Assembly (NCBI RefSeq): GCF_965137335.1 | Contig: NZ_CBCRZD010000014.1 | DNA: 64,000 bases | Reading direction: 5' to 3' (one strand) | Source: Empedobacter stercoris | GTDB lineage: Bacteria > Bacteroidota > Bacteroidia > Flavobacteriales > Weeksellaceae | In this document: piece by piece, positions 7,747 through 14,586 of the stretch | Position numbering within the stretch: position 1 is the stretch's first letter | How the letters are laid out: every line of letters starts with the position of its first letter | The notes under the pieces: generated by a model | Database searches by the model: none | Told to the model about the DNA's origin: nothing | The model's input: only the letters and a program-made list of their open reading frames with translations | Translations under genes and position numbers: made by a program

Positions 7747-7949
7747 TCTTCAGTATAATCAATAATATCACCAGGTTTGCAATCTAAAGCTTTGCAAATA
7801 GCATTTAAAGTTTCGAAACGAATAGCTTTAGCTTTTCCATTTTTTAGAATGGATAAATTAGATAAAGTAATACCAACTTTTTCGCTTAGCTCATTTAATG
7901 ACATTTTGCGTTTTGCCATCATAACATCTAAATTTATAATTATTGCCAT
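7743..7949 (-). CDS. XRE-family transcriptional regulator (Cro/CI type, YozG-like)
   Basis: This 68-residue protein is a single Cro/CI helix-turn-helix. The helices are MSLNELSEKVGITLSNLSILKNG and a C-terminal segment FETLNAICKALDCKPGDIIDY, typical of the YozG/HTH_26 group. It starts one base after the stop of the DUF2975 membrane-protein gene. This pair is widespread in Firmicutes and Bacteroidota; the small regulator is thought to control the membrane protein. It has no link to the sulfur genes on either side beyond position. Confidence 0.92.
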   Translation of the reverse strand: MAIIINLDVMMAKRKMSLNELSEKVGITLSNLSILKNGKAKAIRFETLNAICKALDCKPGDIIDYTEE

Positions 7950-7950
7950 G

Positions 7951-8568
7951 TTATATTGTTAAATCGTTTTCTTGTTTCATATAAAGACTTTGTTTTAGAG
8001 CAACTGCAAATGCAAGCACAAATAATCCTATAAATAAACTGGAAGTATCAATCATATTGTTATAAGAAATGGTGTAATTGCTACCAACAAGATATTTTTG
8101 GAGATGGAAGTTTTTTATAAAACTTATTAAGCCATCAATTAAAGAAAAGGCAATTATAGCAAAACCATTGTATAGTAATGTATGGTAAGTACTTTGTTCA
8201 AATAATTCTCCTTTAATGAATCTTTTTATTAATCGAATAAGAGAAAAAAGATAAAAAATAATTGCAACAGCTAATAATAAGTAGATGACCCAAATATAAA
8301 ATGGATAGATTGATAAACTTTTTTCTGTAAAAACACCTAAACTTATTTTACTAGTGATAATTGTACCGCTTATTTTAGGAAGCAAAACAGCTTGATCGAT
8401 AGCACTATTTGGTACAACATCAAAATATTCATAAGATTCTGCGATTTCTGCATTTTGCCAACCTCTTTTAAAATCATTGAAACCATTGTTGAAAAAGAAG
8501 TCAATAAAAGGAAGAAGAAGAATTAATACACCGATTAATTTTAAATAAAATTTAGATTTAGTTTCCAT
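7951..8568 (-). CDS. DUF2975 membrane protein
   Basis: From the ATG at 8568 the product has 205 residues and four hydrophobic segments. They lie near the N-terminus (LKLIGVLILLLPFIDFFF), in the middle (FYIWVIYLLLAVAIIF), near FAIIAFSLIDGLISF, and at the C-terminus (LFIGLFVLAFAVAL). This is the pattern of DUF2975 proteins, which are co-transcribed with a small XRE regulator as here. The upstream extension to 8619 was rejected because homologues start directly before the first helix and the extra residues have no membrane-protein character. Function is unknown. Confidence 0.82.
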   Translation of the reverse strand: METKSKFYLKLIGVLILLLPFIDFFFNNGFNDFKRGWQNAEIAESYEYFDVVPNSAIDQAVLLPKISGTIITSKISLGVFTEKSLSIYPFYIWVIYLLLAVAIIFYLFSLIRLIKRFIKGELFEQSTYHTLLYNGFAIIAFSLIDGLISFIKNFHLQKYLVGSNYTISYNNMIDTSSLFIGLFVLAFAVALKQSLYMKQENDLTI

Positions 8569-8714
8569 ATTGGTTAAAAATTTATAAGACAAATTAAATC
8601 CATATTTTTTGAATTGCAAAATTTATTTATTGTAAAACGATAAATAAATATCGTTTTATAATTGATTTTTAAAACTAAATATTTAAATAATTAATCTGTT
8701 TTTTTAAAAATTTT

Positions 8715-8758
8715 ATAACAAATGTTACAATTTGTATTCTCATGCTTTTCTACCTTTG
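8715..8758 (+). promoter_or_regulatory. Crp/Fnr-type operator 2 and promoter of the YeiH-type gene
   Basis: ATAACAAATGTTAC at 8715-8728 (complement GTAACATTTGTTAT) contains the perfect dyad TAAC-N4-GTTA. Exactly 22 bp later comes TACCTTTG at 8751-8758, a full TAnnTTTG match. The promoter overlaps the apparent upstream start at 8732, so translation must begin downstream, at 8780. Confidence 0.8.
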
Positions 8759-8779
8759 CCGCGTTATATAAATGACGAT

Positions 8780-9697
8780 ATGATTGCCCGTATAATTTAT
8801 TTTGGATTATTGCTACTTACATTTTTTCCGTTTATAGAGTCGTCAGTAGCGCTTCTTTTAGGAATTGGTTATGGATTAATTTTTCAAAATGAATTTGGTG
8901 ATTTTTCAAAAAAATATTCCAAAAAGTTATTAAATATAGCAATCATAGGTTTAGGGTTAGGTTTGAATCTTCACGAAGCAGCTTCGGTAAGTAAAGATGG
9001 GTTTATACTCACTTTTATTTCTATAATAAGTGTTTTTGTATTAGGATTTGTGTTTTATCGATTATTAAAAATCAATAAGAATACATCGTTACTGATTACT
9101 TCGGGAACTGCTATATGTGGAGGAAGCGCAATTGCGACTATTTCTTCGGTTTTACAACCAAAAGCGAACCAAATTACGATTGCAATGGCAGTAGTTTTTG
9201 TGTTGAACGCAATAGCGCTGGTTATTTTTCCTACGATTGGACATTTATTTCATTTAACCCAATATCAATTTGGTTTGTGGTCAGCGATTGCTATTCATGA
9301 TACAAGTTCTGTGGTTGGAGCAGCAAAACAGTACGGAGAGCAAGCATTAGAGATTGCGACAACTGTAAAATTGAGCCGTACATTGTGGATTTTTCCATTG
9401 GCTTTGTTCATCGGTTATTTTAATAAAAAAGAAAATTCTACTTATAAATTTCCTTACTTTATTTTAGGTTTTGTCGCAACGATGCTAATTGCAACTTATT
9501 TTCCACAAGGCGAAAAAGTTTATCAAATCTTACAAGGCATTTCGAAACAATTAATGGTAGTAGCGTTGTTTATGATTGGTTCGTTAATTAATTTACAGTC
9601 AATCAAACAAGCAGGTTTCAAGACTTTGTCTTATGGAATTTTACTTTGGATATTCATCTCGATTTTATCTTTGGTATTGGTTCTGAAATTTTTCTAA
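8780..9697 (+). CDS. YeiH/UPF0324-family membrane protein (putative sulfate exporter family)
   Basis: From the ATG at 8780 the product has 305 residues and about ten to eleven hydrophobic segments. Family motifs include the glycine-rich LNIAIIGLGLGLNL segment, the TAICGGSAIATI motif and AIHDTSSVVGAAKQYG. UPF0324 proteins are annotated as putative sulfate or sulfite exporters on little direct evidence. The longer frame from 8732 was rejected because it would start inside the operator-promoter. The shared Crp/Fnr operator and the neighbouring persulfide dioxygenase support a role in exporting an oxidised sulfur product such as sulfite. That role is inferred from context. Confidence 0.88.
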   Translation: MIARIIYFGLLLLTFFPFIESSVALLLGIGYGLIFQNEFGDFSKKYSKKLLNIAIIGLGLGLNLHEAASVSKDGFILTFISIISVFVLGFVFYRLLKINKNTSLLITSGTAICGGSAIATISSVLQPKANQITIAMAVVFVLNAIALVIFPTIGHLFHLTQYQFGLWSAIAIHDTSSVVGAAKQYGEQALEIATTVKLSRTLWIFPLALFIGYFNKKENSTYKFPYFILGFVATMLIATYFPQGEKVYQILQGISKQLMVVALFMIGSLINLQSIKQAGFKTLSYGILLWIFISILSLVLVLKFF

Positions 9698-9724
9698 ACA
9701 ACAGATAAGCATTCTTATTCATCT

Positions 9725-9768
9725 GTAACATTGGTTACTGTCCATTGTTTTTTAGTCACTTAACTTTG
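9725..9768 (+). promoter_or_regulatory. Crp/Fnr-type operator 3 and promoter of the persulfide dioxygenase operon
   Basis: GTAACATTGGTTAC at 9725-9738 (perfect GTAAC-N4-GTTAC) is followed after exactly 22 bp by TAACTTTG at 9761-9768, a full TAnnTTTG match. The predicted start is near 9772, about 40 bases before the ATG at 9812. Confidence 0.85.
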
Positions 9769-9811
9769 TATCAACAAAAGAAAAAAGGTTAAACCATAAA
9801 AATATACACAT

Positions 9812-11206
9812 ATGTTTTTTCAACACATTTTTGAGAAGTCTTTAGCACATTCAAGCTACATTGTAGGATGTCAAGTTGCTGGAGAAGCGATTGTAATTGA
9901 TCCAAAAAGAGATATCGATACTTATATAAAAATAGCCGAAGAAAATAATCTTAAAATTACGCACATTGCGGAAACGCATATTCATGCAGATTATCTTTCA
10001 GGAAGTCAGGAATTGGCTTATGTGACAGGTGCTAAAATGTATTTGTCGGATGAAGGAGGTAAAGATTGGCAATACGATTTTGACCATGTTGGATTAAGAA
10101 ATGGAGATAAAATAGAAGTCGGAAATTTAATCTTCGAAGTGATGCATACACCAGGACATACGCCAGAAAGTATAAGTTTCTTGTTGACTGATACACCTGC
10201 AACAAAAGAACCTGTCATGATTTTTACAGGAGACTTTGTATTTGTCGGAGATATTGGTCGTCCAGATTTGTTAGAAGAAGCGGCAGGTTTGGTTGGAACG
10301 AAAGAGGTTGGCGCAAAGCAGATGTTCGAATCATTGAAAAAATTTCAAGCTTTACCCGATTATCTTCAAGTTTGGCCAGCGCATGGTGCAGGATCAGCTT
10401 GTGGAAAAGCATTGGGAGCTGTAGCAAGTTCAACAGTTGGATACGAAAAAATAAGAAACTGGGCATTACAATTTGATCAAAATGAAAAAGGTTTCATCGA
10501 TTATCTATTAGCAGATCAACCAGAGGCACCAGCTTATTTTGCTATGATGAAAAAGTTGAACAAGACAAAACGTCCTTTATTAATAGAAGTTCCGAAATGG
10601 GCGAAGTTGACATATATTGAATTTGAGAAAGCAAAAGATTTTGGAATGAAAGTAATTGATGCAAGAATCAAAACAGATTTTTCGCAAATACATGTTCCAG
10701 GAACAATCAATATTCAAAATAATAAAACATTCAACACTTGGATGGGTTGGATGGTAAATTATCAAGAACCAATCGTGTTAGTTGTAGAAGAAAATGAGGT
10801 AGAGGACATGACACGAAAACTAATGCGAATTGGTTTAGATAATGTGTACGGTTATATTACACCAGCAGAATTATTGAGCAATACAGAAGAAATGACTTCT
10901 TCAACTATTATTGATGCTGATACGATGGGAAATTATATCGGGAATGATGAGGTTCAAATTTTAGATGTAAGAGGTGAAGCCGAATTTAAAGAAGGTTTTA
11001 TAGAAGGAGCAAAACATATTTTTGTAGGTTATTTACCAAAACGATACCATGAATTGGATCCGAATAAAAAAGTAGTTTTACACTGTCAAGCAGGTGATAG
11101 AGCAACAATTGCACAGAGTTTTTTAGAATCAAAAGGTTTTGAAGTAGAAAATTATAGTGCAGGAATGGCAGATTGGAAATTGAATAAAAAACCATTAGTC
11201 AAATAA
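9812..11206 (+). CDS. Persulfide dioxygenase-rhodanese fusion, CstB/Blh-like
   Basis: This 464-residue protein has three domains. Residues 1-240 form a metallo-beta-lactamase fold of the persulfide dioxygenase type (ETHIHAD at 55-60, HTPGH at 112-116, GDFVFVGD around Asp141). This fold uses one non-haem iron to oxidise persulfides to sulfite. A cysteine at 197 (GSACG) matches the extra thiol reported in CstB. Residues 260-355 are a rhodanese fold without an active cysteine. Residues 370-464 are an active rhodanese with Cys425 (HCQAGDR). This layout equals S. aureus CstB, which turns persulfide and sulfite into thiosulfate. It heads an operon with a rhodanese and a thioredoxin. Confidence 0.93.
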   Translation: MFFQHIFEKSLAHSSYIVGCQVAGEAIVIDPKRDIDTYIKIAEENNLKITHIAETHIHADYLSGSQELAYVTGAKMYLSDEGGKDWQYDFDHVGLRNGDKIEVGNLIFEVMHTPGHTPESISFLLTDTPATKEPVMIFTGDFVFVGDIGRPDLLEEAAGLVGTKEVGAKQMFESLKKFQALPDYLQVWPAHGAGSACGKALGAVASSTVGYEKIRNWALQFDQNEKGFIDYLLADQPEAPAYFAMMKKLNKTKRPLLIEVPKWAKLTYIEFEKAKDFGMKVIDARIKTDFSQIHVPGTINIQNNKTFNTWMGWMVNYQEPIVLVVEENEVEDMTRKLMRIGLDNVYGYITPAELLSNTEEMTSSTIIDADTMGNYIGNDEVQILDVRGEAEFKEGFIEGAKHIFVGYLPKRYHELDPNKKVVLHCQAGDRATIAQSFLESKGFEVENYSAGMADWKLNKKPLVK

Positions 11207-11207
11207 T

Positions 11208-11498
11208 ATGTTTTTCAAAAAAATTATTAAAATGTTGACATCAAACTCAAACGTAGAAAATTATCTACAAGAAGGCGCATTGCTATTGGATGTGCGTACA
11301 AACGCGGAGTTTTTGGCAGGACATCATGCAGATTCGGTCAATATTCCATTACAAGAATTAGAAAGCAGAATAGGCGAATTGTCGAGCAAGAAGATAGTAA
11401 CGGTATGCAGAAGCGGAGCAAGAAGTGGGCAAGCTGCAGTTATACTAAAGAATAAAGGTTTTGATGCCATCAATGGCGGACCTTGGAACATGATTTAA
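11208..11498 (+). CDS. Single-domain rhodanese-like sulfurtransferase
   Basis: This 96-residue protein has one rhodanese domain with active-site Cys67 in VCRSGARSG and the N-terminal LLLDVRTNAEF motif. It starts one base after the stop of the persulfide dioxygenase gene. An internal ATG at residue 9 is an alternative start; the first ATG is kept for its coupling. Single-domain rhodaneses carry persulfide sulfur between enzymes, and here it probably passes sulfur to or from the dioxygenase-rhodanese. No signal peptide is evident, so it is likely cytosolic. Confidence 0.92.
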   Translation: MFFKKIIKMLTSNSNVENYLQEGALLLDVRTNAEFLAGHHADSVNIPLQELESRIGELSSKKIVTVCRSGARSGQAAVILKNKGFDAINGGPWNMI

Positions 11499-11520
11499 GT
11501 ACATAATTAAATTATATTGA

Positions 11521-11829
11521 ATGGATTTATTAGACAGAATACAAGGAAATAATTTTTATCTAATTGATTTTTATGCAGATTGGTGTGCACCATGTCAATT
11601 ACAACTTCAATTTTTAGAAAACTTAAAAGGAAAACTTCCTGATCATGTCGAGATAATAAAAATTGATGTAGATAAAGACAAAATAAGTACGATTCAGTTT
11701 GATGCGATGTATCAAGTAAATGGCGTACCAACTTTAATGCTTTTTCATCAAGGAAAACTTCTTTGGAAGCATTATGGAGTTAAGTTTGAAGATGATTTAC
11801 AAAAAATAGTAGAACAATTTTTGATCTAA
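11521..11829 (+). CDS. Thioredoxin-fold protein
   Basis: This 102-residue thioredoxin has the WCAPC active site (Cys22, Cys25) and the cis-proline segment VNGVPTLMLF. It lies 22 bases after the rhodanese gene and before a strong terminator, so it is the last gene of the operon. Thioredoxins reduce protein persulfides and release sulfide, so it probably closes the persulfide cycle of the two preceding enzymes. It is cytosolic, with no signal sequence. It is a variant rather than the housekeeping trxA: the active-site neighbours (QLQLQFLENL) differ from the usual KxIAPxL pattern. Confidence 0.9.
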   Translation: MDLLDRIQGNNFYLIDFYADWCAPCQLQLQFLENLKGKLPDHVEIIKIDVDKDKISTIQFDAMYQVNGVPTLMLFHQGKLLWKHYGVKFEDDLQKIVEQFLI

Positions 11830-11891
11830 AAAAACAGTAATCGTGTCTGAATCTTTTAAAAGATAACGCGATTACTGTTATTTTTTTTTAA
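11829..11891 (+). terminator. Terminator of the persulfide operon
   Basis: Stem AACAGTAATCG/CGATTACTGTT with a large AT-rich loop, followed by a run of nine or more T. Confidence 0.85.
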
Positions 11892-12010
11892 ACAATATGT
11901 GATAATTACTAATTTATTCCTTGTCTTATTTAGATAAAACAAAAAATATTAGATAAAAAGTGTGAATACAATAAAAACGTCAACATTTATTTAAAAAAAA
12001 TCATACATGA

Positions 12011-12042
12011 TTTGCATTAGTATGATTTATGTTATAGTTTTG
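12011..12042 (+). promoter_or_regulatory. Promoter in front of the candidate small RNA
   Basis: TTTG at 12011-12014 and TAGTTTTG at 12035-12042, 20 bp apart, match the TTTG/TAnnTTTG pattern. No gene follows, only a terminator at 12093, so the likely product is a short RNA starting near 12046. Confidence 0.5.
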
Positions 12043-12046
12043 AGTA

Positions 12047-12125
12047 AATAATATTACAAATAGGTAATATGAATTAACACTAATTATGATTGTAAGGCTT
12101 CTGTAAAAAGAAGCCTTTTTTATTT
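12047..12125 (+). ncRNA. Candidate small RNA of about 79 nt
   Basis: Between a promoter-like pair and a strong terminator lies a 79-base unit without an open reading frame. It contains a small 5' hairpin (ATTAC-AAATAG-GTAAT at about 12053-12068), an unpaired AT-rich linker, and the terminator stem AAGGCTTCT/AGAAGCCTT at 12093-12116 with a U tail. This is the usual shape of a trans-acting bacterial small RNA. The rest of the gap 11892-12315 shows no other gene: 11892-12010 and 12126-12315 are AT-rich and featureless to me. Expression has to be shown before it is called a gene. Confidence 0.45.
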
Positions 12126-12315
12126 TCATTAAAAATAAAGCAGATTAAGCAAACATTTAAACAACACAATTGGTTGTGTCGACTTACTTTTTTAAAGTTA
12201 ATTACAGTAGTTGAGAAGTTTTTTACAAAATTATTTTTGAAATTCGGTTGCTAATAATTCAACTATTTTCATGATGTTTTGATTTGTAAATAAAAGATAA
12301 GATTACATCAGGTAA

Positions 12316-12355
12316 AAAAAAACAGCTTCACTAAATTGTAAAGCTGTTTTTATAT
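12316..12355 (-). terminator. Terminator downstream of the PLDc_N-like gene
   Basis: Stem AAACAGCTT/AAGCTGTTT with flanking A and T runs, directly after the stop of the minus-strand gene at 12357. It also works on the plus strand. Confidence 0.8.
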
Positions 12356-12356
12356 T

Positions 12357-12800
12357 TTAAATATCATCCGTGTATAAATCGATAATTGGTCGAGGTTTTT
12401 TTCGTTTGATTTGCGTTAACCAATAAATGAAAATACCTATTCCATTCCCGAAAATAATCACGGTTATCCAAACTAAACGTTCGTCACTTTTAATCAAATT
12501 TGGATTTTTTAAGGCATGTACAATGAAGTAAACAAAAGAAATTACGCCAGTAAAAAAACTCATTAAAACTAAAAAGATGAAAATGATAAGATTTCCTAAT
12601 AAAGCACTCAGAAGCGATTTCGAATTTCCCATATGTCCAAGTTGCGCATCGAGCGTATTAAACATCGAATAAAAAATTCCAAAATAACTCAGCAAGCCAA
12701 GTATAAATAAAGTGATTGGAACAATAGCCAAAGTGGCTTGTAGCTTTGGATTGTTTAAAAGAGACGTTAGATCTCTGTCAATTAGTAGATTTTTCATCAT
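12357..12800 (-). CDS. Membrane protein with PLDc_N-like C-terminal segment
   Basis: This 147-residue protein has three hydrophobic segments: ATLAIVPITLFILGLLSYFG, a central one around LLGNLIIFIFLVLMSFFTG, and a C-terminal pair. The last 55 residues (ALKNPNLIKSDERLVW, then GIGIFIYWL and a basic tail) resemble the 'phospholipase D-nuclease N-terminal' membrane module. That module is often seen without any catalytic domain in Bacteroidota. The start overlaps the 3' end of uvrC by about 20 bases, so the two are translationally coupled. No link to DNA repair is implied by sequence. Confidence 0.8.
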   Translation of the reverse strand: MMKNLLIDRDLTSLLNNPKLQATLAIVPITLFILGLLSYFGIFYSMFNTLDAQLGHMGNSKSLLSALLGNLIIFIFLVLMSFFTGVISFVYFIVHALKNPNLIKSDERLVWITVIIFGNGIGIFIYWLTQIKRKKPRPIIDLYTDDI

Positions 12801-14586
12801 TTGAAAAATAATCTTTTATTTTTTTTGCTTTAGATTTCCCTATACAATCGGTTAACTCTAACAAAGATGCATTTTTTATTCGTTCAACCGATTTAAATTT
12901 TGTTAATAATTCTTTAATTGTTTGCGGACCGATTCCATTTATTTCTTCTAAAACCGAATTATAGGCATTTTTACTGCGACGATTTCGATGGCGAGTAATC
13001 CCAAATCGGTGCGATTCGTCTCGTACATGTTGCAGCACTTTTAAGGTTTCAGAATTTTTGTCCAAGTACAAAGGATAAGGATCGTCTGGATAATAAATTT
13101 CTTCCAAACGTTTTGCAATTCCAATGACAGATACTTTTCCACGTAAACCTAAACGGTCAATCGATTTTAAAGCCGAACTTAATTGTCCTTTTCCTCCATC
13201 AATCAAGATTAGCTGAGGCAATGGTTCACCTTCAGCCAAAACGCGTGTATAACGACGTTCTATTACTTCTTCCATTGTTGCAAAATCATTTGGACCTTCA
13301 ACTGTTTTGACATTGAAAATTCGGTAATCTTTTTTGCTTGGCTTTCCATTTTTAAAGACAACACAAGCCGATACAGGATTTGTTCCTTGAATATTAGAGT
13401 TATCGAAACCTTCTATATGACGAGGTTCTGCGGGTAATCGCAAATCAACCTTCATTTGATTCATAATGCGATTTGTATGACGGTCTGGATCGATAATTTT
13501 GGTTTGTTTGAGCTGTTCCAAACGATAAATTCGCGTGTTTTTTAACGATAAATCAACAATGTGTTTTTTATCGCCAATTTTTGGAACTGTAATTTTTCGG
13601 AATGGAATTTCTAAACTTAATTCGAATGGAACATAAATTTCTTTCGAAGTAAGATTAAATCGTTCTGAGAAATCAATAATCGCGCGCTCCAATAAATCTT
13701 CATCCGTCTCATCCAATTTCTTTTTCCACTCTTCGGTATGAGATTGTATAATTGCACCATGATAAATTTTCATGAAATTGACATACGCATATTCCTCATC
13801 CGATGTAATCGAAAAAACATCAACATTGGTAATGGTAGGTGAAACAATTGTTGAACGTGCTTGGTAATTTTGTAAAGCTTCGATTTTCTCTTTGATCATT
13901 TGTGCTTTTTCAAATTTCAAATCCGATGCATATTTTGTCATTTGATTGATTAAATATTGCTTTGCTTCGTTAAATTCTCCTTTGATAATATTACGAATCG
14001 CCGAAATTTGCTCATTATAATCTTCTTCGGTTTGGTAATTTTCGCAAGGTCCAAGACAATTGCCAATATGGTATTCTAAACAAACTTTGAATTTATGGTT
14101 TTCGATGTTTTTTTCGCTCAAATCGTACGAACATGTTCTGATTTGATACAATTCTTTGATCAAACCTAATAAAACTTTCATGGTTTTGACATTAGAATAT
14201 GGACCAAAATATTCAGAACCATCTTTGATTACATTTCGTGTCGAAAAAATACGTGGAAATCGTTCGTTTTTAATGCAAATCCATGGATAGGTTTTGTCAT
14301 CTCTTAACAGAATATTGTAGCGTGGCTGATGTTCTTTGATCAGATTATTTTCCAATAACAACGCATCGTATTCGGAATTAACATTAATCGTTTCGATGTT
14401 ATCAATATTACTCACTAAAACACGCAATCGTTTCGAATCGTGTTGTTTATTGAAATATGAATTCACACGACGTTTCAGGTTTTTCGCTTTACCAATGTAT
14501 AACAAATCTCCTTTTTTGTTATAATATTGATAAACACCTGGCGTTTCGGGTAAACTCGCTAATTTTAATTTTACATTTTCATTCAT
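12778..14586 (-). CDS. uvrC: UvrABC system protein C (excinuclease subunit)
   Basis: This 602-residue protein makes both incisions around DNA lesions bound by UvrB. The N-terminal GIY-YIG nuclease covers about 1-95 (PGVYQYYNKKGDLLYIGKA). A UVR UvrB-binding motif lies near 195-235, followed by the RNase H-like endonuclease (GFDNSNIQGTNPVSACVVF, then LILIDGGKGQLSSA). Helix-hairpin-helix motifs lie at the end (INGIGPQTIKELLTKF). The ATG at 14586 was chosen: it overlaps the stop of the preceding helicase gene (TGATG), which fits translational coupling, and no ATG lies between. Length is normal. Confidence 0.96.
   Translation of the reverse strand: MNENVKLKLASLPETPGVYQYYNKKGDLLYIGKAKNLKRRVNSYFNKQHDSKRLRVLVSNIDNIETINVNSEYDALLLENNLIKEHQPRYNILLRDDKTYPWICIKNERFPRIFSTRNVIKDGSEYFGPYSNVKTMKVLLGLIKELYQIRTCSYDLSEKNIENHKFKVCLEYHIGNCLGPCENYQTEEDYNEQISAIRNIIKGEFNEAKQYLINQMTKYASDLKFEKAQMIKEKIEALQNYQARSTIVSPTITNVDVFSITSDEEYAYVNFMKIYHGAIIQSHTEEWKKKLDETDEDLLERAIIDFSERFNLTSKEIYVPFELSLEIPFRKITVPKIGDKKHIVDLSLKNTRIYRLEQLKQTKIIDPDRHTNRIMNQMKVDLRLPAEPRHIEGFDNSNIQGTNPVSACVVFKNGKPSKKDYRIFNVKTVEGPNDFATMEEVIERRYTRVLAEGEPLPQLILIDGGKGQLSSALKSIDRLGLRGKVSVIGIAKRLEEIYYPDDPYPLYLDKNSETLKVLQHVRDESHRFGITRHRNRRSKNAYNSVLEEINGIGPQTIKELLTKFKSVERIKNASLLELTDCIGKSKAKKIKDYFSNDEKSTN

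Noticed and set aside
8732..8779. Upstream 16-residue extension of the YeiH-type protein
   Set aside because: It would begin inside the operator-promoter region, before the predicted transcription start.
9101..9300. Second small frame inside the YeiH-type gene
   Set aside because: Shadow of the main frame with no independent start signal.
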